Below, in pieces: positions 16,191 through 26,762 of a stretch of 64,000 bases of DNA. The position numbers and the translations under genes are program-made. The stretch lies in assembly GCF_028551275.1 (NCBI RefSeq), contig NZ_CP117025.1:1235501-1299500 (forward strand). The letters run 5' to 3'. The stretch's first letter is position 1. Every line of letters starts with the position of its first letter. This stretch comes from Sphingomonas hankookensis. Its GTDB lineage: Bacteria; Pseudomonadota; Alphaproteobacteria; Sphingomonadales; Sphingomonadaceae. The notes under the pieces were generated by a model, which made no database searches, was not told the DNA's origin, and saw only the letters and a list, made by a program, of their open reading frames with translations.

Positions 16191-17300
16191 ATGCGTCCAC
16201 ACGATGAAGCCATTGTGACAATCGAACCCGCCCCCGCCGGTCCGGCCGCCGGCGTGTGGGCTGTCGCGGGCGGCGAAGCCATATTAGTCGATGGGACGGT
16301 GGCGGCAACAACCTTGCTCGTGCCGTCCGAATCGGTCCTTCTCCTCGCCGTCGACCTGCCGCTGCCCAACCGGGCGAAACGGCTGGCGGCGTTGCCCTTT
16401 GCGATCGAGGACCGGATCGCCGACCCGATCGACGCGGTGCATCTGGCGCTCGGCGATGCGGCCGGCGACAAGCGCTATCTGGTGGCGGTGGTCCGGCATG
16501 GGGTGATGGCCGAATGGCTCGCGTTCGCTGAGGCGGCGGGTATCGCCGGGGCGGCGTTCGTGCCCGATGCGCTGATGCTGCCGGTGCCGGTCGAGGGGTG
16601 GAGCGTCGATGTGACGGCCGGGCGCGCGCTGGTCCGCGCCGCCGACGGCACCGGATTCGCGCTGCCGCTCACCATGCTGGTGGCGGCATGGGAGGCGGCG
16701 GGGCGGCCGAAGGTGGCGGCGTCGGGCGATCCCTTGCCCGAAGCGATGGCGGGGGATGGCGCGGCCTTTCCGCTTGCCTCGCTGGCCGACCGGGTCGCGG
16801 CGGCGCCGATCGATTTGCGGCAGGGGGCCTATGCCCGCCGCCGGACGGCATGGCCGAGCACGACGCGCAAGGTCGCGATGATCCTTGGGCTGGCAGCGCT
16901 GGCGCATGGCGTGATCGCGGTGGCGGATACGCTGATGCTGCAACGGATCGCCGAGCGGCGTTACGACGCGCTGCAGCAGCTGGTCGCGACGACCGCGCCG
17001 GCGGTGCCGACCGGGGGCGATGATTTCATGGTGCGGGTCGCCGACCTGCTGCCGCGCCCGACCGGCACCAACCGCTTCGTGCCCTTGCTGTCGCGCGTCG
17101 GCGGGGCGCTCAGCCCGATCGGGCCGGTGCTGGTGGTGCGGAGCATGAATTTCGAAGGAAATGCGCTGACCATCGACTGTGAATCGCCCGAAACCGGCAT
17201 GGCCGACCGGGTCCGCGCCGCCCTGTCCGCAGCGGGCGTCGCGGCGCAGGTCGTCGTGGCCCCCGGCGGAACGCTGCGCATCGTGGCGCGCGGCGCATGA
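16191..17300 (+). CDS. gspL: T2SS inner-membrane platform protein GspL
   Basis: The 369-residue product has the GspL layout. A cytoplasmic actin-like part (VPSESVLLLAVDLPLPNRAKRLAALPFAIEDRIADP, then HLALGDAAGDKRYLVAVV) is followed by a transmembrane helix (ATTRKVAMILGLAALAHGVIAV region is close to it) and a periplasmic ferredoxin-like domain ending GTLRIVARGA. GspL recruits the ATPase GspE to the membrane. ATG 16191 has no clear ribosome site, and GTG 16215 (before TIEPAPAG) is an alternative. The gene ends in an ATGA overlap with gspM. It is divergent from gspG with a 10-nt gap. Confidence 0.87.
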   Translation: MRPHDEAIVTIEPAPAGPAAGVWAVAGGEAILVDGTVAATTLLVPSESVLLLAVDLPLPNRAKRLAALPFAIEDRIADPIDAVHLALGDAAGDKRYLVAVVRHGVMAEWLAFAEAAGIAGAAFVPDALMLPVPVEGWSVDVTAGRALVRAADGTGFALPLTMLVAAWEAAGRPKVAASGDPLPEAMAGDGAAFPLASLADRVAAAPIDLRQGAYARRRTAWPSTTRKVAMILGLAALAHGVIAVADTLMLQRIAERRYDALQQLVATTAPAVPTGGDDFMVRVADLLPRPTGTNRFVPLLSRVGGALSPIGPVLVVRSMNFEGNALTIDCESPETGMADRVRAALSAAGVAAQVVVAPGGTLRIVARGA

Positions 17301-17794
17301 TCGTGCTGCTCAAACGCAACGCCCGGATCGAGGCGGCGCTGGGTCGCTTCGACAGCTGGTGGCAGGGGCTGTCGACGCGCGAGCGGGTGCTGGTCGGGAC
17401 GCTGGCGGCGCTGCTGGCCGGGGTCGTGCTGGTCTATGGCGTGGTGAAGCCGGTGCAGGCGGCGCGGGCGCAGGCGCGAGCCGATATTCGCCAGGCCGAG
17501 ACGCTGATGGCGCGGGTGCGCGCCGCCGGGCGGCTGGAAAGCGCGCCGCAAACGATCGCCGCCGGGCCACCGCAGGCCGTCATCAGTTCGACCGCCGCGA
17601 CCGCCGGGTTGCAGCCGGTCGTGGCGGAGGCGAACGGTGCGATCACTGCGACGCTGACCGATTCGCCCTATCCGGCGGTGGTGACATGGCTGAGTTCGGT
17701 CGCGTCGACCAGCACCATCGGCGTGCGGCGGGTGTCGATGCAACGCGGCGCGACGTCGGGCCGGGTCAATGCGAGCGTGGAGTTCCAGCCGTGA
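17297..17794 (+). CDS. gspM: T2SS inner-membrane platform protein GspM
   Basis: 165 residues: a cytoplasmic start (ARIEAALGRFDSWWQGLSTRERVLVG), one transmembrane helix (TLAALLAGVVLVYGVV) and a periplasmic ferredoxin-like domain ending GRVNASVEFQP. The SWWQGLSTRERVLV stretch before the helix is the classical GspM signature. GspM partners GspL in the assembly platform. The start overlaps the gspL stop (ATGA), and the stop overlaps the gspE GTG start (GTGA), so L, M and E are translationally coupled. Confidence 0.9.
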   Translation: MIVLLKRNARIEAALGRFDSWWQGLSTRERVLVGTLAALLAGVVLVYGVVKPVQAARAQARADIRQAETLMARVRAAGRLESAPQTIAAGPPQAVISSTAATAGLQPVVAEANGAITATLTDSPYPAVVTWLSSVASTSTIGVRRVSMQRGATSGRVNASVEFQP

Positions 17795-19272
17795 CCGACA
17801 CGCTGCTCCATGCCGAACCGATGCGGCTGCCCTATGGCTATGCGCGCAAGGGCGGCGTGCTGATCCGGCTGGGCAAGGCGGGCATGGAATGCGTCCACCG
17901 CGCCGACGCGACGCTGGACGCGATGCTGGAGGTGCAGCGGGTCGCGCCGGGCATCCCGTTCGTGGCGCTGGACGACGGTGCGTTCGATGCGGCGTTGCAG
18001 GCGAGCTATGGCGGCAGCGCATCGACCGCCGCCGACATCGAACTGGCCGAAACCGATCTCGCGGCACTGGCCGACAGCGCCGCAGCGGTCGACGACCTGC
18101 TCGACGCGCGCGACGACTCGCCGGTCATTCGCCTGATCAATGCGCTGCTGCTGGAGGCGATCAAGGAAGGCGCGTCGGACGTGCATGTCGAGACGCAGGA
18201 GAAGCGCCTGGTCGTCCGTTTCCGCATCGACGGCGTGCTGCGCGATATCGTCGAGCCGCCCCGCGCGCTCGCCCCGCTGCTGGTCAGCCGGATCAAGGTC
18301 ATGGCGAAGCTCGATATTGCCGAGCGCCGCACGCCGCAGGACGGCCGCGTGACGCTGCGCATCGGCGGGCATGACGTCGACGCCCGCGTGTCGACCATGC
18401 CGACGCAGCATGGCGAGCGGGTAGTGCTGCGCCTGCTCGAACGCGGGGGTATGATGCTCGACCTCGCCGGCCTTGGCATGTCGGAGCGCGACGAGAGCGT
18501 GTTCGCACGGTTGCTCGAACGGCCGCACGGGTTGCTGCTGGTGACCGGGCCGACCGGTTCGGGCAAGACGACGACGCTCTATACCGCGCTGACCCGGCTG
18601 AACGATCGTCGCCGCAACGTGATGACGGTCGAGGACCCGATCGAATATGAGCTGGCCGGCATCGCGCAGACCCAGGTCAATCCGCGCACCGACATGACGT
18701 TTGCGCGGGGACTGCGCGCGATCCTGCGGCAGGACCCCGACGTCATTATGGTCGGCGAGATTCGCGATCAGGAAACGGCGCAGACGGCGGTGCGGTCGTC
18801 GATGACCGGGCATTTCGTGCTGTCGACGCTGCACACCAACACCGCGATCGGATCGGTCACGCGGCTGATCGACATGGGGGTCGAACGCTATCTGCTGGCA
18901 CCGATGCTGGTCGGGCTGGTCGCGCAGCGGCTGGTGCGGCGGTTGTGCGTCGAATGCCGCTGGCAGGATCGCGCGACCGAGGCGGACAGCGTGCTGCTGG
19001 GCGGGGCGATCAAGCCGGGCAAGAAATTGTGGCGCAAGGGCGGCTGCGAGGCGTGCCACCACGAGGGCTATCGCGGGCGTGCCGGGCTGTACGAGGTCGT
19101 CGCGGTCGACGACCGGTTGCAGGCGATGATCCATAACGGCGTGGCCGAGGCGGAACTGGAGCGGGCGGCGCGGGTGGATAATCCGGCGTTGCTGGATGAT
19201 GGCGTGGCGAAGGTGCGGGCCGGGGTGACCACGGTCGAGGAGGTCGCGCGGGTCGTGCGGGATGAGGGGTGA
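17791..19272 (+). CDS. gspE: T2SS assembly ATPase GspE
   Basis: GTG 17791 gives 493 residues. An N-terminal domain (about 1-110) that contacts GspL is followed by the secretion-ATPase core: Walker A GPTGSGKT at 253-260, Asp box DPIEYEL at 282-288, Walker B DPDVIMVGEIRD at 315-326 and His box GHFVLSTLHTN. A zinc-binding tetracysteine motif, CVEC (386-389) and CEAC (419-422), is intact, as in GspE/PilB. The enzyme is a cytoplasmic hexamer powering pseudopilus assembly. The open frame extends further upstream as a shadow of gspM. A 163-nt gap holding a dispersed repeat separates it from gspF. Confidence 0.96.
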   Translation: MTDTLLHAEPMRLPYGYARKGGVLIRLGKAGMECVHRADATLDAMLEVQRVAPGIPFVALDDGAFDAALQASYGGSASTAADIELAETDLAALADSAAAVDDLLDARDDSPVIRLINALLLEAIKEGASDVHVETQEKRLVVRFRIDGVLRDIVEPPRALAPLLVSRIKVMAKLDIAERRTPQDGRVTLRIGGHDVDARVSTMPTQHGERVVLRLLERGGMMLDLAGLGMSERDESVFARLLERPHGLLLVTGPTGSGKTTTLYTALTRLNDRRRNVMTVEDPIEYELAGIAQTQVNPRTDMTFARGLRAILRQDPDVIMVGEIRDQETAQTAVRSSMTGHFVLSTLHTNTAIGSVTRLIDMGVERYLLAPMLVGLVAQRLVRRLCVECRWQDRATEADSVLLGGAIKPGKKLWRKGGCEACHHEGYRGRAGLYEVVAVDDRLQAMIHNGVAEAELERAARVDNPALLDDGVAKVRAGVTTVEEVARVVRDEG

Positions 19273-19293
19273 TTTCCAACACCCTTAGTCTCA

Positions 19294-19414
19294 CCCGTTT
19301 GGTTCGAGTAGCGATCGAGTTTGTCGAGAGCGCGTATCGAGAACGGGGTCCTGCTGGGCAGGAGTTCTCGACGGACGCTTCTCGACAGGCTCGAAGCTGC
19401 TCGAACCAAACGGG
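19294..19414. repeat. Dispersed inverted repeat, CCCGTTTGGTTCGAG...CTCGAACCAAACGGG (family A, copy 1)
   Basis: The terminal arms CCCGTTTGGTTCGAG and CTCGAACCAAACGGG are perfect complements. Internal motifs include TTGTCGAGA and TTCTCGACAGGCTCGAAGC. Closely related units lie at 21869-21998 and 50555-50677. It lies between gspE and gspF inside an apparent operon. Confidence 0.85.
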
Positions 19415-19435
19415 AATTTTGACGGGGGTAGGCCG

Positions 19436-20662
19436 GTGACAGCCTACACCTACCGCGCCGCCTCCCGCACCGGCGCCACCGTCAAGGGCGTCATCGAAGC
19501 GTCCAGCCCCGCCGCCGCCCGCGCGCTCTTGCGCGAGCGCGGCGAACTTCCGCTGTCGGTCGAGGAAGCGGCGGAAAAAGGTCCGAAGCTCGGCAGTGTC
19601 CAGCTGCCCCGGCTGTTCCGGCGCGGCGTGTCGGCCAAGGCGCTGGCGACGCTCACCCGGCAGATCGCGACGCTGGTCGGCTCCGATATCTCGATCGAGG
19701 AATCGCTGCGCATCGTCGCGGGGCAGGCGGACAATGCCGCGGTCAATGCGCTGCTGCTCGACGTGCGCGCCGCGATCCTTGACGGGCGCAGCTTCGCGCA
19801 GGGGCTGGGGCGGCATCCCAAGGCGTTTCCCGAATTTTACCGCGCGTCGGTGGCGGCGGGGGAACAGTCGGGGCGGTTGCCCGACGTGCTCAACCACCTC
19901 GCCAATTTCGTCGAGACCCGGCAGGCCAATGGGCAGAAGATGCAGCTGGCGTTGCTGTACCCGGCGCTGCTGGCCAACGTCAGCTTCGGCATGATGGTGT
20001 TGTTGATGGTCTATGTCGTGCCCGACATCGTCCGCGTGTTCGTGTCGCGCGGGGCGGAACTGCCGTTCCTGACGCGAGCGCTGATCGCGCTGTCGGCGTT
20101 CATCCAGAAGTACGGGCTGGTCGTCGCGGTCGCGGCGCTGGTGCTGTTCCTGATCGGTGCGCGCTGGTTGCGGGTGCCGGCCAACCGGCTGCGGGTCGAC
20201 CGGCGGCTGGCGACGCGCCGGCCGTTCCGCCGGTTCAGCCGCCAGCATAATGCGGCGCGCTTTGCGGGCAGTCTCGCCACGCTGGTCGGCAGCGCGGTGC
20301 CGCTGGTCGAGGCGCTGCACGCCGCCGCCGCCGTCACCCCCAACCGCTTCGTGCGCGACAAGGCGCTGACCGTCGCGGCGCGGGTGCGCGAAGGCTTGTC
20401 CTTGCGCGCGGCGATGGCGGAGGCGGAGATTTTTCCGTCGATGCTGGTGGCGATCGTCGCTTCGGGCGAGACGTCGGGCAAGCTGGCTTCGGCGCTCGAC
20501 CGCGCGTCGGGCGAATTGGAGCGCGAACTCGACGCGCTGGTCGCGACGCTGGTGGCGCTGGTCGAACCGATGGTGCTGCTGCTGATGGGCGGGCTGGTGC
20601 TGATGATGGTGCTGGCGATCCTGCTGCCGATCATCAACCTGAACAATCTGGTGTCGATCTGA
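19436..20662 (+). CDS. gspF: T2SS inner-membrane platform protein GspF
   Basis: The 408-residue product starts at GTG 19436 (TAYTYRAASRTGATVKGVIEA), the usual GspF N-terminus. It carries two tandem GspF domains: one with LTRQIATLVGSDISIEESLRIVAGQ and GRLPDVLNHLANFVETRQANGQKM, the second with RFAGSLATLVGSAVPLVEALHAAA and SGKLASALDRASGELERELDALV. Hydrophobic helices occur near SFGMMVLLMVYVVPDIV, VVAVAALVLFLIGARWL and VLLLMGGLVLMMVLAILLPIINLN. It forms the core membrane platform of the T2SS. No gspJ, gspK or prepilin-peptidase gene follows; a repeat and glutaminase come next. Confidence 0.95.
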   Translation: MTAYTYRAASRTGATVKGVIEASSPAAARALLRERGELPLSVEEAAEKGPKLGSVQLPRLFRRGVSAKALATLTRQIATLVGSDISIEESLRIVAGQADNAAVNALLLDVRAAILDGRSFAQGLGRHPKAFPEFYRASVAAGEQSGRLPDVLNHLANFVETRQANGQKMQLALLYPALLANVSFGMMVLLMVYVVPDIVRVFVSRGAELPFLTRALIALSAFIQKYGLVVAVAALVLFLIGARWLRVPANRLRVDRRLATRRPFRRFSRQHNAARFAGSLATLVGSAVPLVEALHAAAAVTPNRFVRDKALTVAARVREGLSLRAAMAEAEIFPSMLVAIVASGETSGKLASALDRASGELERELDALVATLVALVEPMVLLLMGGLVLMMVLAILLPIINLNNLVSI

Positions 20663-20668
20663 CAGCCC

Positions 20669-20744
20669 TATCCCCGTGCAGGCGGGGATCCAGGGTCGCC
20701 GGCGCGGCCGTTTGTGGCTCTGGACCCCCGCCTGCGCGGGGGTA
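20669..20744. repeat. Dispersed palindromic repeat, CCCCGTGCAGGCGGGGATCCAGGG family (family B, copy 1)
   Basis: The left arm ATCCCCGTGCAGGCGGGGATC and the right arm CCCCCGCCTGCGCGGGGGTA are each hairpin-forming, linked by GGGTCGCC...TTTGTGGCTCTGGA. A near copy with the same CCAGGGT and GGCTCTGGAC blocks lies inside a glycosidase gene at 54727-54817. Confidence 0.8.
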
Positions 20745-20804
20745 CGGTTCGCCTTTGGCAGGTGCGCGTGCTACCCGGTGATCGTATAGCAACAAGGAAC
20801 TGCC

Positions 20805-21722
20805 ATGACCGACCTCGCCCGCATCGTCGCCGAGGTGACGGAGGAGATCACCACCAACGCCGCCGAGATCGAGCAGGCGGCCGATGCCGGTCTCGACTAT
20901 CCGCCCGACTGGTTCGGCATGGCGGTGGCGACGCCGGATGGTGGGCTGTTCCATGGCGGCTATTCGCATATCCGCTTTCCGGTGCAGAGCATCGCCAAGG
21001 TCTTCGCGCTGGAACTGGCGCTGGAGGCGTGCGGGGACAAGGTGTTCAAGCGGGTGGGACGCGAGCCGTCGGGCGATCCGTTCAATTCGATCGTCGACCT
21101 CGAACGCAACAAGGGCGTGCCGCGCAATCCGTTCATCAACGCCGGCGCGCTGGTGGTGTGCGACATTCTGGTCGAGCATAAGGGCGACGATGCCTCGGCA
21201 CGGGCGGTGGTCGAGTTCGTGCGGCGGGAGGCGGGCCTTGGCGAGGTCGTCCTGAACGACGACGTGCTGGAAAGCGGGCGCAAGGGCGGCGACCTGAACC
21301 GTGCGATGATGAGCTTTGCCAAGCATCACGGCAATCTGCATTGCGACATCGACGAGGTGATGGAAGCCTATGTCCATCAATGCGCGATCGAGCTAAGCGC
21401 GCAGTCGCTGGCGAAGGCGGGGCTGTTCCTGACCCGCACCGCGCGCACCGGCGATGCAGAGGACGACAAGCGCGCCAAGCGGACGCGGCGGTTGCTGTCG
21501 CTGATGACGACCAGCGGGCAATATGACGGGTCGGGCGACTTCGCGTACCGCGTCGGGCTGCCGGCGAAGAGCGGCGTGGGTGGCGGTATCCTCGCCATCG
21601 TGCCGCAGGTCGCGTCGATCGCGGTGTGGTCGAACAATCTCGACCGGCAGGGAAATTCGATCCTGGGGGTGAGGGCGCTGGAGTTGCTGGCGGACAAGGC
21701 GGATTGGTCGGTGTTTGGGTGA
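20805..21722 (+). CDS. glsA: Glutaminase (serine-dependent beta-lactamase-like family)
   Basis: The 305-residue protein has the normal length for bacterial glutaminase, which hydrolyses L-glutamine to glutamate and ammonia in the cytoplasm. The catalytic S-x-x-K is S62 and K65 in FPVQSIAKVF. Other hallmarks are NKGVPRNPFINAGALVV, LTRTARTG, SLMTTSGQYDGSGDFAYRVGLPAKSGVGGGI and GNSILGVRALELLA. ATG follows AAGGAA. It stands alone between palindromic repeats, downstream of gspF by 142 nt. Confidence 0.95.
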   Translation: MTDLARIVAEVTEEITTNAAEIEQAADAGLDYPPDWFGMAVATPDGGLFHGGYSHIRFPVQSIAKVFALELALEACGDKVFKRVGREPSGDPFNSIVDLERNKGVPRNPFINAGALVVCDILVEHKGDDASARAVVEFVRREAGLGEVVLNDDVLESGRKGGDLNRAMMSFAKHHGNLHCDIDEVMEAYVHQCAIELSAQSLAKAGLFLTRTARTGDAEDDKRAKRTRRLLSLMTTSGQYDGSGDFAYRVGLPAKSGVGGGILAIVPQVASIAVWSNNLDRQGNSILGVRALELLADKADWSVFG

Positions 21723-21728
21723 TCATAT

Positions 21729-21840
21729 CCGTTCGTCCTGAGTAGCCATTGAGCTTGTCGAAAGGGCGTATCGAAGGACCGCGACAGGTACTTCGATACG
21801 GGTTTTCGACTTCGCTCGGCCCCTACTCAGCACGAACGGT
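21729..21840. repeat. Dispersed inverted repeat, CCGTTCGTCCTGAGTAG...CTACTCAGCACGAACGG
   Basis: The terminal arms are near-perfect complements; internal pairs are TTGTCGAAAGGGCGTATCGAAG and CTTCGATACGGGTTTTCGAC. It follows the glsA stop by a few nucleotides, is related in style to family A and adjoins a family A copy. Confidence 0.8.
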
Positions 21841-21868
21841 TGTGTTTACGCTTCCGCCCGTCCGCCCC

Positions 21869-21998
21869 CCTTCCGTTTGCTTCGAGCGGAGGTTCGAGCC
21901 TGCCGAGAACCGTAGTCGAGAAGGGGGTTGTTCCAGGCAACCGGGAGTTCTCGACGGACGCTTCTCGACAGGCTCGAAGCTGCTCGAACCGAACGGGG
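21869..21998. repeat. Family A inverted repeat (copy 2)
   Basis: Its right half (TTCTCGACGGACGCTTCTCGACAGGCTCGAAGCTGCTCGAACC) is almost identical to that of 19294-19414. The left arm is CCGTTTGCTTCGAGCGGAGGTTCGAGCCTGCCGAGAAC. It lies directly downstream of the M20 gene's stop. Confidence 0.8.
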
Positions 21999-22009
21999 TA
22001 AGGAGCAGG

Positions 22010-23338
22010 TCAGTTACCCGACTGCGGCCCCAGCAAATCCAGCACCGCTGCGGTCATCGCGATCGTTCCTGTCACGATCGATGGCTCCGGCGCGACCTTG
22101 AACAGTGGCGAATGGTGCGACGGCACCGGCGCCCCGCCATTCCGGGCCGCGACGATGTCCGCCATCGGCGTGCCGCCGACCGCGAAATAATAGCCTTTTA
22201 CCTTGGAATCGGGCTGGACCAGATAGGCGAAGTCCTCCGCGCCCATGCCGGTCTGTTCGAACGGCACGACATTCTTCGGGCCCAGCGTCGCCGCCATCAC
22301 CGCGTTGAGGCGGCGGGCGAGGGGGCCGTCATTGATCGTGGTCGGCGTGCCCTCGATCACCTTGGCGGTCGGCATCTTGTCGGCGGGCATGCCGTTCAGC
22401 GTGCCGATGCCGGTGGTCACACGCTGGATGCCGTCGAGCAGTTGCTTGCGCGTGCCCTCGTCATTGGCGCGGACGGTCACCTGCAATTTGGCCATGTCGC
22501 TGATGATGTTGTGCTTCAGCCCGGCATGGAACGAGCCGACGGTGATGACGCCCGGGTCGAGCGGCTGGCGTTCGCGGCTGATCAGGCCCTGCAAAGCGAT
22601 CACCAGCTGCGACGCCATATAGACCGGGTCCTTGCCGGCATGCGGACTGGCGCCGTGCGCGCCGATGCCGGGGACGTCGATGTCGACCGAGTCCGACGAC
22701 GAATACTGGATGCCCTCCGACGCCGACACCATCCCCGCCGGCAATCCGGCGGCGACGTGGAAGGCGAGCGCGTAATCGGGCTTGGGAAAGCGACTGTAAA
22801 GGCCGTCGGCGAGCATCGCCTTCGCCCCGCCGACGCGTTCCTCGGCAGGCTGGACGATGAAGACGATCGTACCCTTCCACCGGTCCTTCAGCGCCGCCAG
22901 CCGGCGGGCGGTGCCGACCATCGCGGTGATATGGGTGTCGTGGCCGCAGGCGTGCATCACCGGTGCCTCGACCCCGTCGACGCCGACCTGTCGCGCCTTG
23001 CTGGCATTGGGCAGGCCCGATTTCTCCTCGACCGGCAGGCCGTCCATGTCGGCGCGGACCAGCACGGTCGGCCCGGGGCCGTTCTTCAATACGCCGACGA
23101 CGCCGGTGCCGCCGATGCCGGTGGTGACCTGCATCCCGGGCACGGCGCGCAGCTCGGTCGCCATGCGTTCGGCGGTCTTCACCTCCTTGAACGACAATTC
23201 CGGATTGCGGTGGAACCAGTCCCACATGCTGCCCAGCGACACCTTGTAATCGGCGCGCACCGCTGGGGCCCAATCGGGTTCGGCCATGGCCGGCGTCGTG
23301 GCGAACAGGCAGGCGGCGGTGGCGATCAGTTTGCGCAT
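22010..23338 (-). CDS. Exported M20D-family amidohydrolase/aminoacylase
   Basis: The 442-residue product starts with a Sec signal peptide (MRKLIATAACLFATTPAMAEP). The mature part shows M20D metallopeptidase motifs: VLVRADMDGLPVEE, MHACGHDTHITAMVG (first metal ligands), VFIVQPAEERVGGAKAML (bridging Glu region), YALAFHVAAGLPAG and, near the C-terminus, GMGAEDFAYLVQ. A dimerisation lid (IDVPGIGAHGASPHAGKDPVYMASQLV) interrupts the catalytic domain. Family members remove acyl groups from N-acyl amino acids or hydrolyse related amides such as hippurate; a periplasmic site is inferred from the signal. It is divergent from uvrB and separated by a repeat cluster. Confidence 0.9.
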   Translation of the reverse strand: MRKLIATAACLFATTPAMAEPDWAPAVRADYKVSLGSMWDWFHRNPELSFKEVKTAERMATELRAVPGMQVTTGIGGTGVVGVLKNGPGPTVLVRADMDGLPVEEKSGLPNASKARQVGVDGVEAPVMHACGHDTHITAMVGTARRLAALKDRWKGTIVFIVQPAEERVGGAKAMLADGLYSRFPKPDYALAFHVAAGLPAGMVSASEGIQYSSSDSVDIDVPGIGAHGASPHAGKDPVYMASQLVIALQGLISRERQPLDPGVITVGSFHAGLKHNIISDMAKLQVTVRANDEGTRKQLLDGIQRVTTGIGTLNGMPADKMPTAKVIEGTPTTINDGPLARRLNAVMAATLGPKNVVPFEQTGMGAEDFAYLVQPDSKVKGYYFAVGGTPMADIVAARNGGAPVPSHHSPLFKVAPEPSIVTGTIAMTAAVLDLLGPQSGN

Positions 23339-23412
23339 GGTTCGGGTCCCCTTTGGGGCGTCAAGCTATCGGGTTCGGGGCGGGTGTCGAGAGGGTTTCG
23401 GTTCGGGCGAAG

Positions 23413-23685
23413 GTTGCGAAGAAGAAGGTCGTTTTCGCGCGGAGGCGCGGAGGCGCGGAGCAGGTTTCGTGACCGGCCAGCGCTTGTCCCGCCCCGAACG
23501 TCACCCCAGCGCAGGCTGGGGTCTCCTGGTTGTGAAGCGCGCGCCTCGCCGCGCAGATGCCAGCCTTCGCTGGCATGACGATATCCGGCGTTCGGCGGCG
23601 CAACGAGGGACGGTTCCACCAGCGCAACCCCTCCGCGTCTCCGCGCCTCTGCGCGAACCAGTTCCTTCTTCTTCGCGCCGTCGTG
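23413..23685. repeat. Nested inverted repeats between the amidohydrolase and uvrB
   Basis: An outer pair, GAAGAAGAAGGTCGTTTTCGC plus GCGGAGGCGCGGAG near 23414-23460 and CTCCGCGCCTCTGCGCGAAC plus CTTCTTCTTCGCGC near 23634-23685, encloses an inner palindromic unit at 23501-23582 (GTCACCCCAGCGCAGGCTGGGGTCTCC...GCCAGCCTTCGCTGGCATGACG). Between 23339 and 23749 I see only these repeats and the short uvrB leader; no gene. Confidence 0.7.
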
Positions 23686-23749
23686 TGAATCGCAAAACCG
23701 GCCACCCCGAATGTTGCCGTCCCGTTCTGCGACACCCATATTCGGACCC

Positions 23750-25951
<2,202 letters not shown>

Positions 25952-26028
25952 TTCGCCTGTCGTTCGCGCGAAGTCGGGAATCCATAAACGTCGTCGTAGC
26001 GGCTGGAATCGCAATGCCAGCGCATCTG

Positions 26029-26163
26029 GCCACCCGCCTTCGCCGGGGTGACGACGGAGCAACTGTCCTCATCCCGGCGAAGGCCGGGATCCATTGTGTC
26101 GGGTGTTCTCGGCTCCATCGCGACGTTCCGTGACCATGGATTCCGGCTTTCGCCGGAATGACG
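26029..26163. repeat. Dispersed palindromic repeat, CATCCCGGCGAAGGCCGGGATCCAT family (family C, copy 1)
   Basis: The main unit is 26076-26163: CATCCCGGCGAAGGCCGGGAT on the left and GGATTCCGGCTTTCGCCGGAATGACG on the right. A partial arm CACCCGCCTTCGCCGGGGTGACG lies at 26029-26053. A close copy is inside the glycosidase gene at 54871-54972. The region 25952-26237 holds no gene. Confidence 0.8.
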
Positions 26164-26237
26164 AAGGGGACGAAGGACGGCGCAGGGCGGCCCCATCCCC
26201 GGTTGAGGCTGCCGCCCGCATCGCCCATAAGGGGGGC

Positions 26238-26762
26238 ATGCGTATCCTGTTCCCCCTTTCCGCCGTCATCCTGCTGGCCGGGTGTGTACCGCCCGGTGCG
26301 CCGCCCGGGACCGAAGAGGTGCCGGCGCCCGCACAACGTCCGGTGCCGGTCCGGCCGACTCCGGTGGCACCGGTCGCCGACTGGCGCGACCTGCCGCGTA
26401 CGCCGGGCGACTGGCAATATCGGGGCTTAAGCGGCGGATCGGCGGCGAGCTATGGCGTGCGCGGTGCCGCGCCGCTGGCGACGCTGACCTGCGACCGGGG
26501 GGCGGGTCAGGTGACGATGCTCTTTGCCACCGCGCGCCCCGTCGCCGGCCCCGTCACGATCCGCACGACCAGCACACAGCGGACACTGAACGTCCAGCTG
26601 ATGGCGGGCGGGGTCGGGGTGGCGCTGCCCGCCAGCGACCGGTTGCTCGACGCGATCGGGTTCAGCCGGGGGCGGTTCGTGGTCGAAGGGACGCCGGTCG
26701 GGCGCCTGGTCCTGCCCGCCTGGGCCGAGGTGCTGCGCGTGACCGAGGATTGCCGCCGCTGA
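26238..26762 (+). CDS. Small lipoprotein, function unknown (first of a tandem pair)
   Basis: ATG 26238 follows AAGGGGGGC and gives 174 residues. MRILFPLSAVILLAGC is a lipoprotein signal with an LAGC lipobox. A Pro-rich linker (PPGAPPGTEEVPAPAQRPVPVRPTP) leads to a globular domain: DWRDLPRTPGDWQYRG, ATLTCDRGAGQVTMLF, ATARPVAGPVTIRTTSTQRTLNV, and ending LRVTEDCRR. The two Cys of the mature domain could pair. The same overall plan recurs in the next gene, whose start overlaps this stop (TGATG). The open frame upstream of 26238 runs through a repeat and is not used. I do not recognise a named family. Confidence 0.75.
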   Translation: MRILFPLSAVILLAGCVPPGAPPGTEEVPAPAQRPVPVRPTPVAPVADWRDLPRTPGDWQYRGLSGGSAASYGVRGAAPLATLTCDRGAGQVTMLFATARPVAGPVTIRTTSTQRTLNVQLMAGGVGVALPASDRLLDAIGFSRGRFVVEGTPVGRLVLPAWAEVLRVTEDCRR

